Position numbers and translations under genes: made by a program. A DNA stretch of 64,000 nucleotides, taken from assembly GCA_018815325.1 (NCBI GenBank), contig JAHIYE010000001.1:62001-126000 (forward strand), written 5' to 3'. How positions within the stretch are numbered: the first letter of the stretch is position 1; each line of letters begins with the position of its first letter. The notes below the pieces were generated by a model, which worked only from the letters and a program-made list of their open reading frames with translations, ran no database searches and had not been told where the DNA came from. Source of the DNA: Gammaproteobacteria bacterium. Lineage in GTDB: Bacteria > Pseudomonadota > Gammaproteobacteria > Burkholderiales > Burkholderiaceae_C. Below are positions 53,715-64,000 of this stretch, one piece after another.

Positions 53715-56387
53715 TCAATTTAGCGGCAAGAAGAGGCTCTTGATCCCTTCACCTTTTTCTGCATTGCCAGGCTCCTCGAAACCCAATGTCCTGGCCAGCT
53801 GGAGCATGCGCTCGTTATAGTCCAGCACAGTCGCAACCAGACGTTGCGTTCCCTGTGCGCGCAGGTAGGCAATCAGTTTTTGCATCAACAGGCGCCCCAG
53901 GCCCTGACCCTTGAGGTCTGAGCGCACGATCACGCCAAACTCCGCCTCCACATTGTCCGGATCGGTCATGGCTCGCACCACGCCCACCGTCTGCTCCTGA
54001 CCATCGGGCCCGATGGTCAGGGCCACAAATGCCATCTCACGCGCATAGTCAATCTGTACCAGCCTTGCCAGCTCGGAGTGTTCCATGGTGCGCCGACTGT
54101 AGAACACACGCATGCGGATGTCTTCCGGATCCAGCTTTTGCAAAAACGCCATGTGCTGGGCCTCGTCTTCGGGCCGAATGGGGCGCAACAGAAGCGGCTT
54201 TTCCTGCCACTGCACGCGCTCTTCCAGTTCAGCTGGATAGGGCAGGATGGCGAAATGGTGCGCCCCGGCAGGTCCGCTTGCACTCAGGCGAATGCGCGCG
54301 TCGAGTGCCACCGCGCCTTCAAAATTGACGATCAGGGGGTTGATGTCGAGTTCTGCAATCTCGGGAATTTCTGCCAGCAGCTGCGAGAGGGCCAGGAGCA
54401 CACCATGCAACGCCGTCTCGTCTACCGCTGGCGTATCGCGCCAGCCAGCCAGCAGACGGGCGATCCGGGTGCGTGAAATCAGCGCCTTGGCCAGTGGCAC
54501 ATTCAGCGGCGGCAGCGCCACCGCCCGGTCGGCCATGACCTCGACCGCCGTGCCACCCTGGCCAAACAGGATGACGGGGCCGAAAACGCTGTCAATCGTG
54601 CTGCCCACGATCAGCTCCTGTGCATGCTTGCGCTGCACCATGGCCTGCACCGTGAAGCCCTGGATCCGCGCTGCGGGTCGCTCGCGCTGCACGCGTGCCA
54701 GCATGGTCTGTGCGGCATCGCGCACCTGTTCTGCATCCTGCAGGTTGAGCGCCACGCCGCCGACATCGGACTTGTGCGAAATGTCATCCGACAATATCTT
54801 GAGCACAACCGGAAAACCGGTCACCTCTGCTGCGCTGGCCGCCGCCTTTGGCGAGGCCTCGACGCGCCGGGTCGGCACGACCGGAATGCGGCAGGCATCG
54901 AGCACGGCCTTGGCTTCGGGCTCGGTGAGCATGTCGCGCCCGCTGGCCAGCACCTGCTGCACCAATGCGCGGATGGCCGCGGTATCGGGCTGCTGGCCCG
55001 CCAGCAGGGCCGGTGGTGCCTGTGTCAGCTCCTCCTGGTTACGCCGGTAGCGCAGCAGCATGGAGAAAGCGCGTACCGCGAGCTCCGGCGTCTCGAAGGT
55101 GGCAATGCCGGCCTGCTGGAATTCCTGGCGCGCCTGCGCGACCGCCTCGTCGCCAAGCCAGCAACTCATGATGCGTGGTGGCATGTGGGTCTCGTGCCGG
55201 GCCAGTGGCACCAGCGCCCGTGCAATGTCTGCGCTGGGGACGATGGCGGTAGGTGCATGGATAAACAGGATCGCACCGGTCTCTGGTGCTTCCTTGAGGA
55301 CCTGCAAAGCCTGTTCGTAACGCTGCACCGGGGCGTCTCCAATGATGTCCACCGGATTGCCGTGTGACCAGTTCGCCGGCAGCACGGCATCGAGCCGCTG
55401 ACGCGTGCCCTCCTCCAACGCCGCCAGCGGAACGCCTGCCGTGGCCGCTGCATCGGCCGCCATCACACCAGCACCACCGCCGTTGGTCAGCACCGTCATG
55501 CGCTCGCTGACATTGGTGCGAAAGCGTGACAGGGTTTCTGCTGCCAGGAAAAGCTCCTGCAGGGTGTCCACGCGCAGCATGCCCGCCCTGTCGATGGCCG
55601 CCTGCACCACGATGTCCGAGCCGGCGAGTGCACCGGTATGCGAGGCGGCCGCCTGCTGCCCCTGGGGCGAACGGCCCGCCTTCACCACAATCACCGGCTT
55701 GTTGCGTGCCGCCGCGCGCGCCGCAGACATGAGTTTGCGCGGCGCCTCGAAGGACTCCGCATACAGCAGGATGGCGCGGGTTTTCGGGTCACTGGCCAGG
55801 TAATCCAGCATGTCGCCAAAGTCCACGTCCGCATGCTCACCCAGTGAGACAAAATGGGAAAAACCAATGCCTCGGCCCTGCGCCCAGTCCAGCATGGCCG
55901 TTACCAGGGCGCCAGACTGCGACACAAAGGCCAGCTCGCCAGGCTGCGCATCGATATGGGAAAAGCTCGCATTGATGCCCTTGTGCGGCGCCAGCAGGCC
56001 GATGCAGTTGGGCCCCAGAATGCGCAGCAAGTGCGGCCTGGCGGCCTCCAGCATGGCCTGTTTCTGTGCACTGTCCAGGCCTGCCGTCATGACAATTGCC
56101 GCTCGTGTGCCCATCTGCGCGAGTTCCCGGATCAAGGCCGGCACGGTGGCGGCGGGTGTGCAGATGAGCGCCAGTTCTGGCGTCTGTGGCAAATCCGTGG
56201 CTTTGGCAAAAACCGGATGCCCCGCCAGCGCATGATGCTTGGGATTGACCGCGAACAGCGGGCCCTTGTAGGGGCCCTGGCTCAGGTTGTGCCACACGGT
56301 GGCACCTACGCTGCCCGGCCGCAGCGAGGCACCAAAAACTGCGATGGAGGAAGGATCAAACAGCGCATCGAGGTTGCGAATGCTCAT
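53715..56387 (-). CDS. acyl-CoA synthetase/GNAT fusion (Pat-like protein lysine acyltransferase)
   Basis: An 890-residue multidomain protein. CoA-binding domain (about 1-135, FGASLRPGSVGATVW), succinyl-CoA-ligase-like domains with SHTGALAGSD carrying the potential phospho-histidine, ATP-grasp domain (about 490-710) and a C-terminal GNAT domain (about 720-890) with FGVIVRSDLKGQGLGRLLMQKL for acetyl-CoA. This is the Pat/YfiQ (Pka) architecture, which acetylates lysines such as those of acetyl-CoA synthetase. Whether the ligase half is active is unknown. Confidence 0.92.
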   Translation of the reverse strand: MSIRNLDALFDPSSIAVFGASLRPGSVGATVWHNLSQGPYKGPLFAVNPKHHALAGHPVFAKATDLPQTPELALICTPAATVPALIRELAQMGTRAAIVMTAGLDSAQKQAMLEAARPHLLRILGPNCIGLLAPHKGINASFSHIDAQPGELAFVSQSGALVTAMLDWAQGRGIGFSHFVSLGEHADVDFGDMLDYLASDPKTRAILLYAESFEAPRKLMSAARAAARNKPVIVVKAGRSPQGQQAAASHTGALAGSDIVVQAAIDRAGMLRVDTLQELFLAAETLSRFRTNVSERMTVLTNGGGAGVMAADAAATAGVPLAALEEGTRQRLDAVLPANWSHGNPVDIIGDAPVQRYEQALQVLKEAPETGAILFIHAPTAIVPSADIARALVPLARHETHMPPRIMSCWLGDEAVAQARQEFQQAGIATFETPELAVRAFSMLLRYRRNQEELTQAPPALLAGQQPDTAAIRALVQQVLASGRDMLTEPEAKAVLDACRIPVVPTRRVEASPKAAASAAEVTGFPVVLKILSDDISHKSDVGGVALNLQDAEQVRDAAQTMLARVQRERPAARIQGFTVQAMVQRKHAQELIVGSTIDSVFGPVILFGQGGTAVEVMADRAVALPPLNVPLAKALISRTRIARLLAGWRDTPAVDETALHGVLLALSQLLAEIPEIAELDINPLIVNFEGAVALDARIRLSASGPAGAHHFAILPYPAELEERVQWQEKPLLLRPIRPEDEAQHMAFLQKLDPEDIRMRVFYSRRTMEHSELARLVQIDYAREMAFVALTIGPDGQEQTVGVVRAMTDPDNVEAEFGVIVRSDLKGQGLGRLLMQKLIAYLRAQGTQRLVATVLDYNERMLQLARTLGFEEPGNAEKGEGIKSLFLPLN

Positions 56388-56522
56388 GACACAACTCCGA
56401 CAGCAAGGCTGCCTCTCGAATCAGACGCAAGCACGGCAGAAAAAGACGGGGAAGGCGCGGGCAATGACTTCATGTGCCCATCCTATCGCAGCAAATGCCG
56501 CGCTATATGTCAGGAGTCGGGT

Positions 56523-58109
56523 CTAGGCGCCGAGAACCCGGTTTTTACCCGCGCGTTTGGCCAGGTACATCGCCTGGTCCGCTCTGCGGGTGGCCTCAGC
56601 GCCTGTTTCTCCAGGTGCCAGTTGTGCCACACCGGCGCTGAAGGTGATGAGCACCTTTTCGGTCCCGCTGAGGAAGAACCGTTTGGTCAGTTCGCGCTGA
56701 AGCCGGGTCATGGCCTCGATGCCGCTTTCCAGCACCGTGTCCGGCAGCAGGATGACAAACTCCTCCCCGCCATAGCGCGCCAAGGTATCCTGCGGCCGCA
56801 TGCATTCGCGCGCCACCGTGGCCAAGTGCTTGAGCGCTACATCCCCCACGTCATGGCCCTTGCTGTCGTTGAGGGCCTTGAAGTTGTCGATGTCGAGCAA
56901 GGACACACACAGCGGCACCTCCTTGCGTTGCACATTGGCCAGTTCGCGCTCAAAAGCCTCGTCGAGGCCCTTGCGATTGAGTGCTCCTGTCAGCGTATCG
57001 TGTCGTGCCATGGCGCTGACCCGGTCAAGCTCCTGATGCAGCTTGGCCAGTTCTGCCTCGATCAGCAGGCTTTTTTCACGCATGGCCTTCAGTTCATCGC
57101 GCGAGCTCAGCGCGTCATTCGTCATGCTGCGTGTGGCCCGGATCAGATCCGTCAGGACCGGTGTGATGTCCTGCAGCGTATGGGCCTGTTCCAGCAGCTT
57201 GGTCGCCTCTTCCATCTTGCCGTGGTAAGTGCTCGTGCTTTCGGCCATTTGCGATAGCCGTTCGATGAAAACCAGCAACATCTGGCGCATTTGCTCCTGG
57301 GCTTCCAGTGCACGCCCCTTGGCATCGGTCTGCTTGAAAATCACGTCCTTGAGCCGGCGCTCGACATCATCGAGCCGGCGCAATGTCAGCGGCGGCGCAG
57401 AAGCGGTCAGCAAGGCATCGACCTGCCCCTTGAGCCAGCGGTCGTCCAGGCTCAATTCACCGATGTTCTTGATGATCAGATGCAAAAGCTTGAGCAAGGT
57501 GGCCCGGGTTTCCGCCTGTTCTTCCGCAGCAAACGAGAGGCGATGGCTGAAATTGGTCAACTGGCTTTTGAGCTCCAGCACATTGGCACCCGGTTTGCGC
57601 AGGGCGGCCAGCAAACCCTCCAGCTGCTCGACAAACCGCGCATCGTCTTTGCCGAGCGCTGGCTGCATGTTTTGCACCAGCCGCGCAATCAGCTCGAAGA
57701 ACTCACTCGTCAACGCCGGCGCCGTCGCATTGGCCACGGCGCTTCCCACCGCCACGGCCGGCGTGACAGAGCTCGCCGATGTCATCGGGGCGGCTACTGC
57801 GGATGCGGGCCCTGTTTCTGCAAGCGGAGAAAACCCGCCATAGGCCATCAGCGCACTTTGCACGCCATTCCAGTTCCATTGCCCGATGGCATAGGTCAGC
57901 AGGCCACGCTGCTTTTCCTGTCCCGGATTCTTTACGGGCAAGGCCTCGGCAATTTTGCGCAAGGCCTCCTCCGGGAAGGGCGTCATATTGGGCGTGCCGG
58001 CGACCTCGTTGTAGATCCGCTGGTAATTCACCGGCGTCGGGGGCAGCTTTTTCTCTGTCAGCTGCTTGAGCGTTTCACGCGCAATCTCGAAAGGTTTTAT
58101 TTCAGCCAT
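56523..58109 (-). CDS. GGDEF-domain diguanylate cyclase
   Basis: A 528-residue cytoplasmic protein. The N-terminal part (about 1-330) is helical and of unrecognised type. The catalytic GGDEF domain contains RHDTLTGALNRKGLDEAF and LARYGGEEFVILLPD; GGEEF is active. The inhibitory I-site RPQD lies five residues before it. It makes cyclic-di-GMP, with product inhibition expected. It is a potential opposite of the HD-GYP protein at 11584. Confidence 0.92.
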   Translation of the reverse strand: MAEIKPFEIARETLKQLTEKKLPPTPVNYQRIYNEVAGTPNMTPFPEEALRKIAEALPVKNPGQEKQRGLLTYAIGQWNWNGVQSALMAYGGFSPLAETGPASAVAAPMTSASSVTPAVAVGSAVANATAPALTSEFFELIARLVQNMQPALGKDDARFVEQLEGLLAALRKPGANVLELKSQLTNFSHRLSFAAEEQAETRATLLKLLHLIIKNIGELSLDDRWLKGQVDALLTASAPPLTLRRLDDVERRLKDVIFKQTDAKGRALEAQEQMRQMLLVFIERLSQMAESTSTYHGKMEEATKLLEQAHTLQDITPVLTDLIRATRSMTNDALSSRDELKAMREKSLLIEAELAKLHQELDRVSAMARHDTLTGALNRKGLDEAFERELANVQRKEVPLCVSLLDIDNFKALNDSKGHDVGDVALKHLATVARECMRPQDTLARYGGEEFVILLPDTVLESGIEAMTRLQRELTKRFFLSGTEKVLITFSAGVAQLAPGETGAEATRRADQAMYLAKRAGKNRVLGA

Positions 58110-58174
58110 GACACACCATTCAGCTTTGGCTAGCCGGCACCACCCCTGTGGCTTATGCCTGGCTAACCTTTTAA

Positions 58175-58235
58175 TTTGCTACCATTTTTATAGCTATATA
58201 CGCTTACAAAGCATGGGCTAGAGGCAAAATTTATG
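58175..58235 (+). repeat. dispersed intergenic repeat, copy D
   Basis: TTTGCTACCATTTTTATAGC, then TATATACGC, a short stem-loop, and GGGCTAGAGGCAAAATTT. It lies in the gap between the diguanylate cyclase and gyrB genes and is the copy closest to the forms I recall in Comamonadaceae. Confidence 0.65.
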
Positions 58236-58317
58236 CTTAAACACACTCAAAAGAGGTATTCACACAAGCAACCGAGCCTGCTGACTTTCCACGCGATTTT
58301 CGACAAGCCTCGTCAAC

Positions 58318-60921
<2,604 letters not shown>

Positions 60922-60958
60922 TCACTTCTCTCACAATTTTCAAACTCTTTAAGAACCA

Positions 60959-60992
60959 AACCCGCAACGAACCAATCTGTTCATCGCGGGTT
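60959..60992 (-). other. hairpin in the dnaN-gyrB gap
   Basis: On the minus strand the transcript forms AACCCGC/GCGGGTT with an inner GAAC/GTTC pairing. A few Ts follow (TGGTTCTT). This could be a weak terminator or attenuator before gyrB. Confidence 0.45.
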
Positions 60993-61017
60993 GCAGGGGT
61001 TCCCTTGATTCTGTTCA

Positions 61018-62124
61018 TCAAATACGCATGGGCATTACGACGTACTTGAAAGTGGCATTCTCGGGAATGGTGAGCAGGGCTGAACTGTTCGAGTCTGACA
61101 ACTCCACCTTGACCATTTCCTGGCTCATGTTCGTCAAGGCATCGATCAGATAGGTCACGTTGAAACCAATCTCGATACTGTCACCCGCATAGTCAATGTC
61201 GATCTCGTCGACAGCTTCTTCCTGCTCCGCATTGTTGGAGGCCACACGCAGCGTACCGGGGTCGATATTCAGGCGAACACCCTTGAACTTGTCGCTTGTC
61301 AAAATCGCAGTACGCTGCAGCGAGGCCAGCAAAGCCGTACGTCCCAATGTGATACCGTTCTTGTGGTTCTTCGGAATCACCCGGTTGTAGTCGGGAAACT
61401 TGCCTTCTACCAGCTTGGTGACAAATTCCATGCCTTCAAAGCTGAACTTGGCCTGGTTGTTGGCAAATTGCATCTCAATGGCGCCGTCGGCATCACTGAG
61501 CAAACGCTGCATTTCAATGACGGTCTTGCGCGGAAGAATCACTTCCTGCTTGGGAACTTCCACATCCAGCATGGCTGAGGCAAATGCCAGCCTGTGCCCA
61601 TCCGTGGCCACCAGGCTCAATTGCTTGCCTTCTGCCACAAACAGAATGCCATTGAGGTAGTAACGAATGTCATGCACAGCCATCGCAAAAGACACCTGGC
61701 TCAGCAAGTCTTTCAGCGTCTTTTGAGGCACGCTGAAAACCGGGCCAAAGTTCGCTGATTCCTGTACCAGGGGAAAGTCTTCCGCAGGCAAAGTTTGCAG
61801 CGTAAATTTGCTCTTGCCACCTTTCAGAATCAGCTTGCTCTGGCTGGATTCGAGCGACACCGTTTGATCAGAAGGCATGGTGCGCAAGATATCGATTAAC
61901 TTGCGAGCGCCTACCGTGATCGTGAAATTTCCAGCATCACCATCAAGTTGTGCCGCGGTACGGATCTGGATTTCCAGATCACTGGTCGTGAATTGCAGAG
62001 CATTGCCAGTTTTGCGAATCAAGACATTGGCCAGGATTGGCAGTGTGTGACGGCGTTCAACGATGCCTGAAACCGATTGGAGTACAGCCAGTACTTTGTC
62101 TTGCGTTGCCTTGAGAACAATCAT
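61018..62124 (-). CDS. dnaN: DNA polymerase III beta sliding clamp
   Basis: A 368-residue sliding clamp, normal length. The N-terminus MIVLKATQDKVLAVLQSVSGIVERRHTLPILANVLI and C-terminal VVMPMRI match DnaN. It lies downstream of dnaA, separated by the 243-bp oriC region, and is on the same strand. Confidence 0.97.
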   Translation of the reverse strand: MIVLKATQDKVLAVLQSVSGIVERRHTLPILANVLIRKTGNALQFTTSDLEIQIRTAAQLDGDAGNFTITVGARKLIDILRTMPSDQTVSLESSQSKLILKGGKSKFTLQTLPAEDFPLVQESANFGPVFSVPQKTLKDLLSQVSFAMAVHDIRYYLNGILFVAEGKQLSLVATDGHRLAFASAMLDVEVPKQEVILPRKTVIEMQRLLSDADGAIEMQFANNQAKFSFEGMEFVTKLVEGKFPDYNRVIPKNHKNGITLGRTALLASLQRTAILTSDKFKGVRLNIDPGTLRVASNNAEQEEAVDEIDIDYAGDSIEIGFNVTYLIDALTNMSQEMVKVELSDSNSSALLTIPENATFKYVVMPMRI

Positions 62125-62131
62125 GTCAACC

Positions 62132-62169
62132 TCTTCTTTAATTTCTTTAATTTAAATTAGTAGTAGTAG
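62132..62169 (-). other. AT-rich unwinding element with DnaA-trio-like TAG repeats
   Basis: Positions 62132-62157 are almost purely A/T apart from isolated C bases, and 62158-62169 is TAG repeated four times (CTA on the minus strand). The orientation relative to the box at 62188 follows the B. subtilis pattern. Confidence 0.7.
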
Positions 62170-62187
62170 ATAAGGGCAGCACTCATC

Positions 62188-62196
62188 TGTGGATAG
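62188..62196 (-). promoter_or_regulatory. DnaA box (CTATCCACA)
   Basis: TGTGGATAG on the plus strand equals CTATCCACA on the minus strand, one mismatch from TTATCCACA, 18 bases from the TAG repeats. Confidence 0.75.
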
Positions 62197-62306
62197 TGCT
62201 ATTTTCCCCTTTTTTATCAAGCACTTGCGCAATGTTGAAAGGTGTGGGTGAGCCCGCTTCCCGGATGTACCCGAAACTTGGATAAGTCTTCATATCTGCT
62301 TCAGCC

Positions 62307-62315
62307 TGTGGATAA
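62307..62315 (-). promoter_or_regulatory. DnaA box, perfect consensus
   Basis: TGTGGATAA on the plus strand is a perfect TTATCCACA on the minus strand. Weaker 7-of-9 boxes lie nearby at 62277-62285 and 62335-62343. Confidence 0.85.
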
Positions 62316-62367
62316 GCAGGAAGTTGTGCCGAAACTATCCCCAGGGTTGTTCTTGTCAGCATGGTGT

Positions 62368-63789
62368 TCACCCTTTGAGGGTTTGCTCCAGGACATGGAG
62401 TTGCTGATTGAGTTCAGTCAGTTGCTGGCGCTCGCCGGAAATTTTCCGAACGGCATGCAGCACGGTCGTGTGATCGCGGCCGCCAAAGAGCTCGCCAATC
62501 TCGGGGAGGCTCTTCTGGGTCAATTCCTTGGCCAGGTACATGGCAATTTGCCGCGGCCGAGCGATGCTGGCTGGCCGTTTTTTGGAGTACATATCCGCCA
62601 CTTTGATCTTGTAGTAGTCCGCAACAGTTTTTTGGATATTTTCCACTGAGATTTGCCGGTTTTGGATAGACAGCAGGTCGCGCAGGGCTTCACGGGCAAG
62701 CTGAATGGAAATATCTTTCTGGTTGAATCGGGAATACGCCAGAATCTTGCGCAGTGCCCCCTCCAACTCTCGTACGTTGGATCGTACGTTTTTGGCGACA
62801 AAAAATGCCACTTCCTCGGGCATTTCTGTTCCCTCGGCACGGGCTTTGTTGATCAGGATGGCTACCCGCATTTCGAGTTCAGGCGGCTCGATCGCCACGG
62901 TCAGACCAGAGTCGAATCGTGAAACCAGGCGTTCATGAATGTCGGCCAGTCCTTTGGGATAGGTGTCGCTGGTCATCACGATATGTGATTTTTTAGCCAG
63001 TAATGCCTCAAAAGCATTGAAGAACTCTTCCTGGGTGCGTTCCTTGTTGGCAAAGAACTGAACATCATCAATCAGCAATAAATCCAGGGAGTGATAGCGG
63101 TCCTTGAACTCATCAAAAGTCTTGCGTTGATAGGCCTTAACCACATCGGAAACAAATTGCTCGGCATGGATGTAGAGAACTTTGGCGCTAGGCCGGTCGG
63201 CCAACAGGCGGTTGCCAACAGCATGCATCAGGTGGGTCTTGCCCAAACCCACGCCCCCGTAGATAAAGAGGGGGTTATACAAATGCCCCGGCGTAGTGGC
63301 GACATGCATGGCAGCTGCGCGGGCCATGCGATTGGCAGTACCTTCGACCAGGGTATCAAAAGTCAGGGCGGTATTGAGTCGGTTCTTGTGCCCATTGAGG
63401 GTCTTGTCTTCCGCCAGATCGGCAGGTTCTTCACTGAGAAGAGGATCAATCAACACCCTGGAAGACCTAATATTGGCGTACGATTCTTTAGGTGTGAGTG
63501 CCAACTCGACCTGGACGGGATGCCCGTAAATCTTTTCCAGTAACAAGGAAATCCGCTGGCTGTACTGAGCGCGGATCCAGTCGAGTTTGAACCGGTTGGC
63601 GACAAAAATTGTGACCCTCGACAAGTCTTCTGAGACCTTGGCAGACAGGGGCTTGATCCAGGTGTTGAATTGCTGTTCCGGCAGTTCCTGTGCCAATTGA
63701 TCCAGACACGTTTGCCACAAACTTTGACCAATAGCCTCCCCCACTGAAGGTGGGGGGTTGGTGAATTGCCCCTCGTTGATTCTGGACAT
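62368..63789 (-). CDS. dnaA: chromosomal replication initiator DnaA
   Basis: A 473-residue AAA+ initiator. Domain I begins near [24 protein letters not shown]; the linker is about 85-135; the AAA+ domain has Walker [10 protein letters not shown], Walker B LLIDDVQF and the arginine finger in HERLVSRF; the C-terminal DNA-binding domain ends with the DnaA signature [15 protein letters not shown]. Its promoter region (63790-63860) holds two DnaA boxes, consistent with autoregulation. Confidence 0.98.
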   Translation of the reverse strand: MSRINEGQFTNPPPSVGEAIGQSLWQTCLDQLAQELPEQQFNTWIKPLSAKVSEDLSRVTIFVANRFKLDWIRAQYSQRISLLLEKIYGHPVQVELALTPKESYANIRSSRVLIDPLLSEEPADLAEDKTLNGHKNRLNTALTFDTLVEGTANRMARAAAMHVATTPGHLYNPLFIYGGVGLGKTHLMHAVGNRLLADRPSAKVLYIHAEQFVSDVVKAYQRKTFDEFKDRYHSLDLLLIDDVQFFANKERTQEEFFNAFEALLAKKSHIVMTSDTYPKGLADIHERLVSRFDSGLTVAIEPPELEMRVAILINKARAEGTEMPEEVAFFVAKNVRSNVRELEGALRKILAYSRFNQKDISIQLAREALRDLLSIQNRQISVENIQKTVADYYKIKVADMYSKKRPASIARPRQIAMYLAKELTQKSLPEIGELFGGRDHTTVLHAVRKISGERQQLTELNQQLHVLEQTLKG

Positions 63790-63796
63790 CAGCTTC

Positions 63797-63854
63797 TGTG
63801 GATAGTTCTAATTTGCTGCACGCGAAATTGTAATTTATCAAGCATTTATCCACA
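63797..63854. promoter_or_regulatory. DnaA boxes upstream of dnaA
   Basis: TGTGGATAG at 63797-63805 (CTATCCACA on the minus strand) and a perfect TTATCCACA at 63846-63854 on the plus strand flank the likely dnaA promoter, suggesting autoregulation. Confidence 0.75.
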
Positions 63855-63909
63855 AGTACGAAATACGCAGAGAAGTTCTTGTTTCACGCGACCAAAGTGG
63901 CGTAAGGTG

Positions 63910-63938
63910 TTGCTCCGATACGGAAAATTTGCGATAAT
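63910..63938 (+). promoter_or_regulatory. sigma-70 promoter facing right, upstream of a gene beyond the window
   Basis: TTGCTC, 17-bp spacer, GATAAT resembles a good housekeeping promoter. It is divergent from dnaA, where rpmH often lies. Confidence 0.55.
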
Positions 63939-63968
63939 GTCAGGTTTCCCTGATTGTGTTCGGGGTAA

Positions 63969-64000
63969 ATGACAGCGACCCCAAGCTTTTGCCGGCAGGA
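63969..64000 (+). other. possible start of a gene truncated by the window edge
   Basis: An ATG at 63969 preceded by GGGGTAA opens MTATPSFCRQ up to the window end. It does not look like the rpmH start usual beside dnaA. Too short to identify. Confidence 0.25.

Larger units (their letters stand above)
62125..62367 (-). other. predicted replication origin oriC (dnaA-dnaN intergenic region)
   Basis: A 243-bp non-coding gap with several DnaA boxes, four tandem TAG triplets and an AT-rich stretch. On the minus strand the order is DnaA boxes, spacer, CTACTACTACTA, then an AT-rich run. This matches the bacterial basal unwinding system (DnaA box, DnaA-trios, unwinding element). Placement of oriC here is inference supported by gene order. 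Confidence 0.8.

Noticed and set aside
62183-62371. 62-residue frame within the dnaA-dnaN gap
   Set aside because: It contains the DnaA boxes in its sequence, has no ribosome-binding site and no similarity that I recognise.
63870-63886. parS-like half site (TTGTTTCACGCGACCA) near dnaA
   Set aside because: Only the left half matches; the right half of the palindrome is absent.

Overview
The window reads as about 64 kb of chromosome from a GC-rich betaproteobacterium, most likely family Comamonadaceae (Polaromonas, Rhodoferax or Acidovorax-like). The reasons are the order dnaA-dnaN-gyrB without recF, the order mnmG-rsmG-lysE-parA-hydrolase-parB, DUF2242 and DUF3240 proteins, TAXI-type TRAP transport, and a short dispersed intergenic repeat of a kind I associate with that family. 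The genus is inference. No IS element, prophage, CRISPR array, rRNA or tRNA gene was seen.

Left part, 1-12.7 kb: a truncated alpha/beta hydrolase, a UraA-type permease, a hotdog thioesterase, an SH3-domain secreted protein, a TRAP-TAXI uptake pair, an MFS transporter, a cobalamin adenosyltransferase divergent from a D-lactate dehydrogenase-type flavoenzyme, a DUF2242 lipoprotein, an EamA exporter and an HD-GYP response regulator. From 12.8 to 19.4 kb lies the chromosome-partition block, all on the minus strand (mnmG, rsmG, LysE-type exporter, parA, hydrolase, parB, membrane-anchored methyltransferase). Three parS-like sites lie inside rsmG and mnmG.

19.5-31.6 kb: a YkgJ-type small protein, then an aldehyde dehydrogenase with a complete branched-chain-type ABC importer, divergent from an AraC-family regulator and a class II aldolase. 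This looks like an uptake and oxidation module for a small organic or aromatic substrate. An AsmA-like protein, a glutathione transferase and an Old Yellow Enzyme reductase follow.

31.6-53.6 kb is a metal and stress region. Two complete heavy-metal RND efflux systems of different architecture (adaptor-pump-DUF3240-outer membrane factor, and outer membrane factor-adaptor-pump) flank a two-component system. A chemoreceptor, a hemerythrin, and a copper module (copA divergent from copZ-cueR, both with MerR-type 19-bp-spacer promoters) follow, then DUF2892, pirin, Spy-like and cysteine-free glutaredoxin-like proteins.

53.7-64 kb: a Pat-like acyl-CoA ligase/GNAT fusion, a diguanylate cyclase, then gyrB, dnaN and dnaA on the minus strand. 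The dnaA-dnaN gap carries DnaA boxes, four tandem TAG triplets and an AT-rich stretch in the order expected of a bacterial basal unwinding system, so oriC is placed there. Most genes run leftward, away from this origin.
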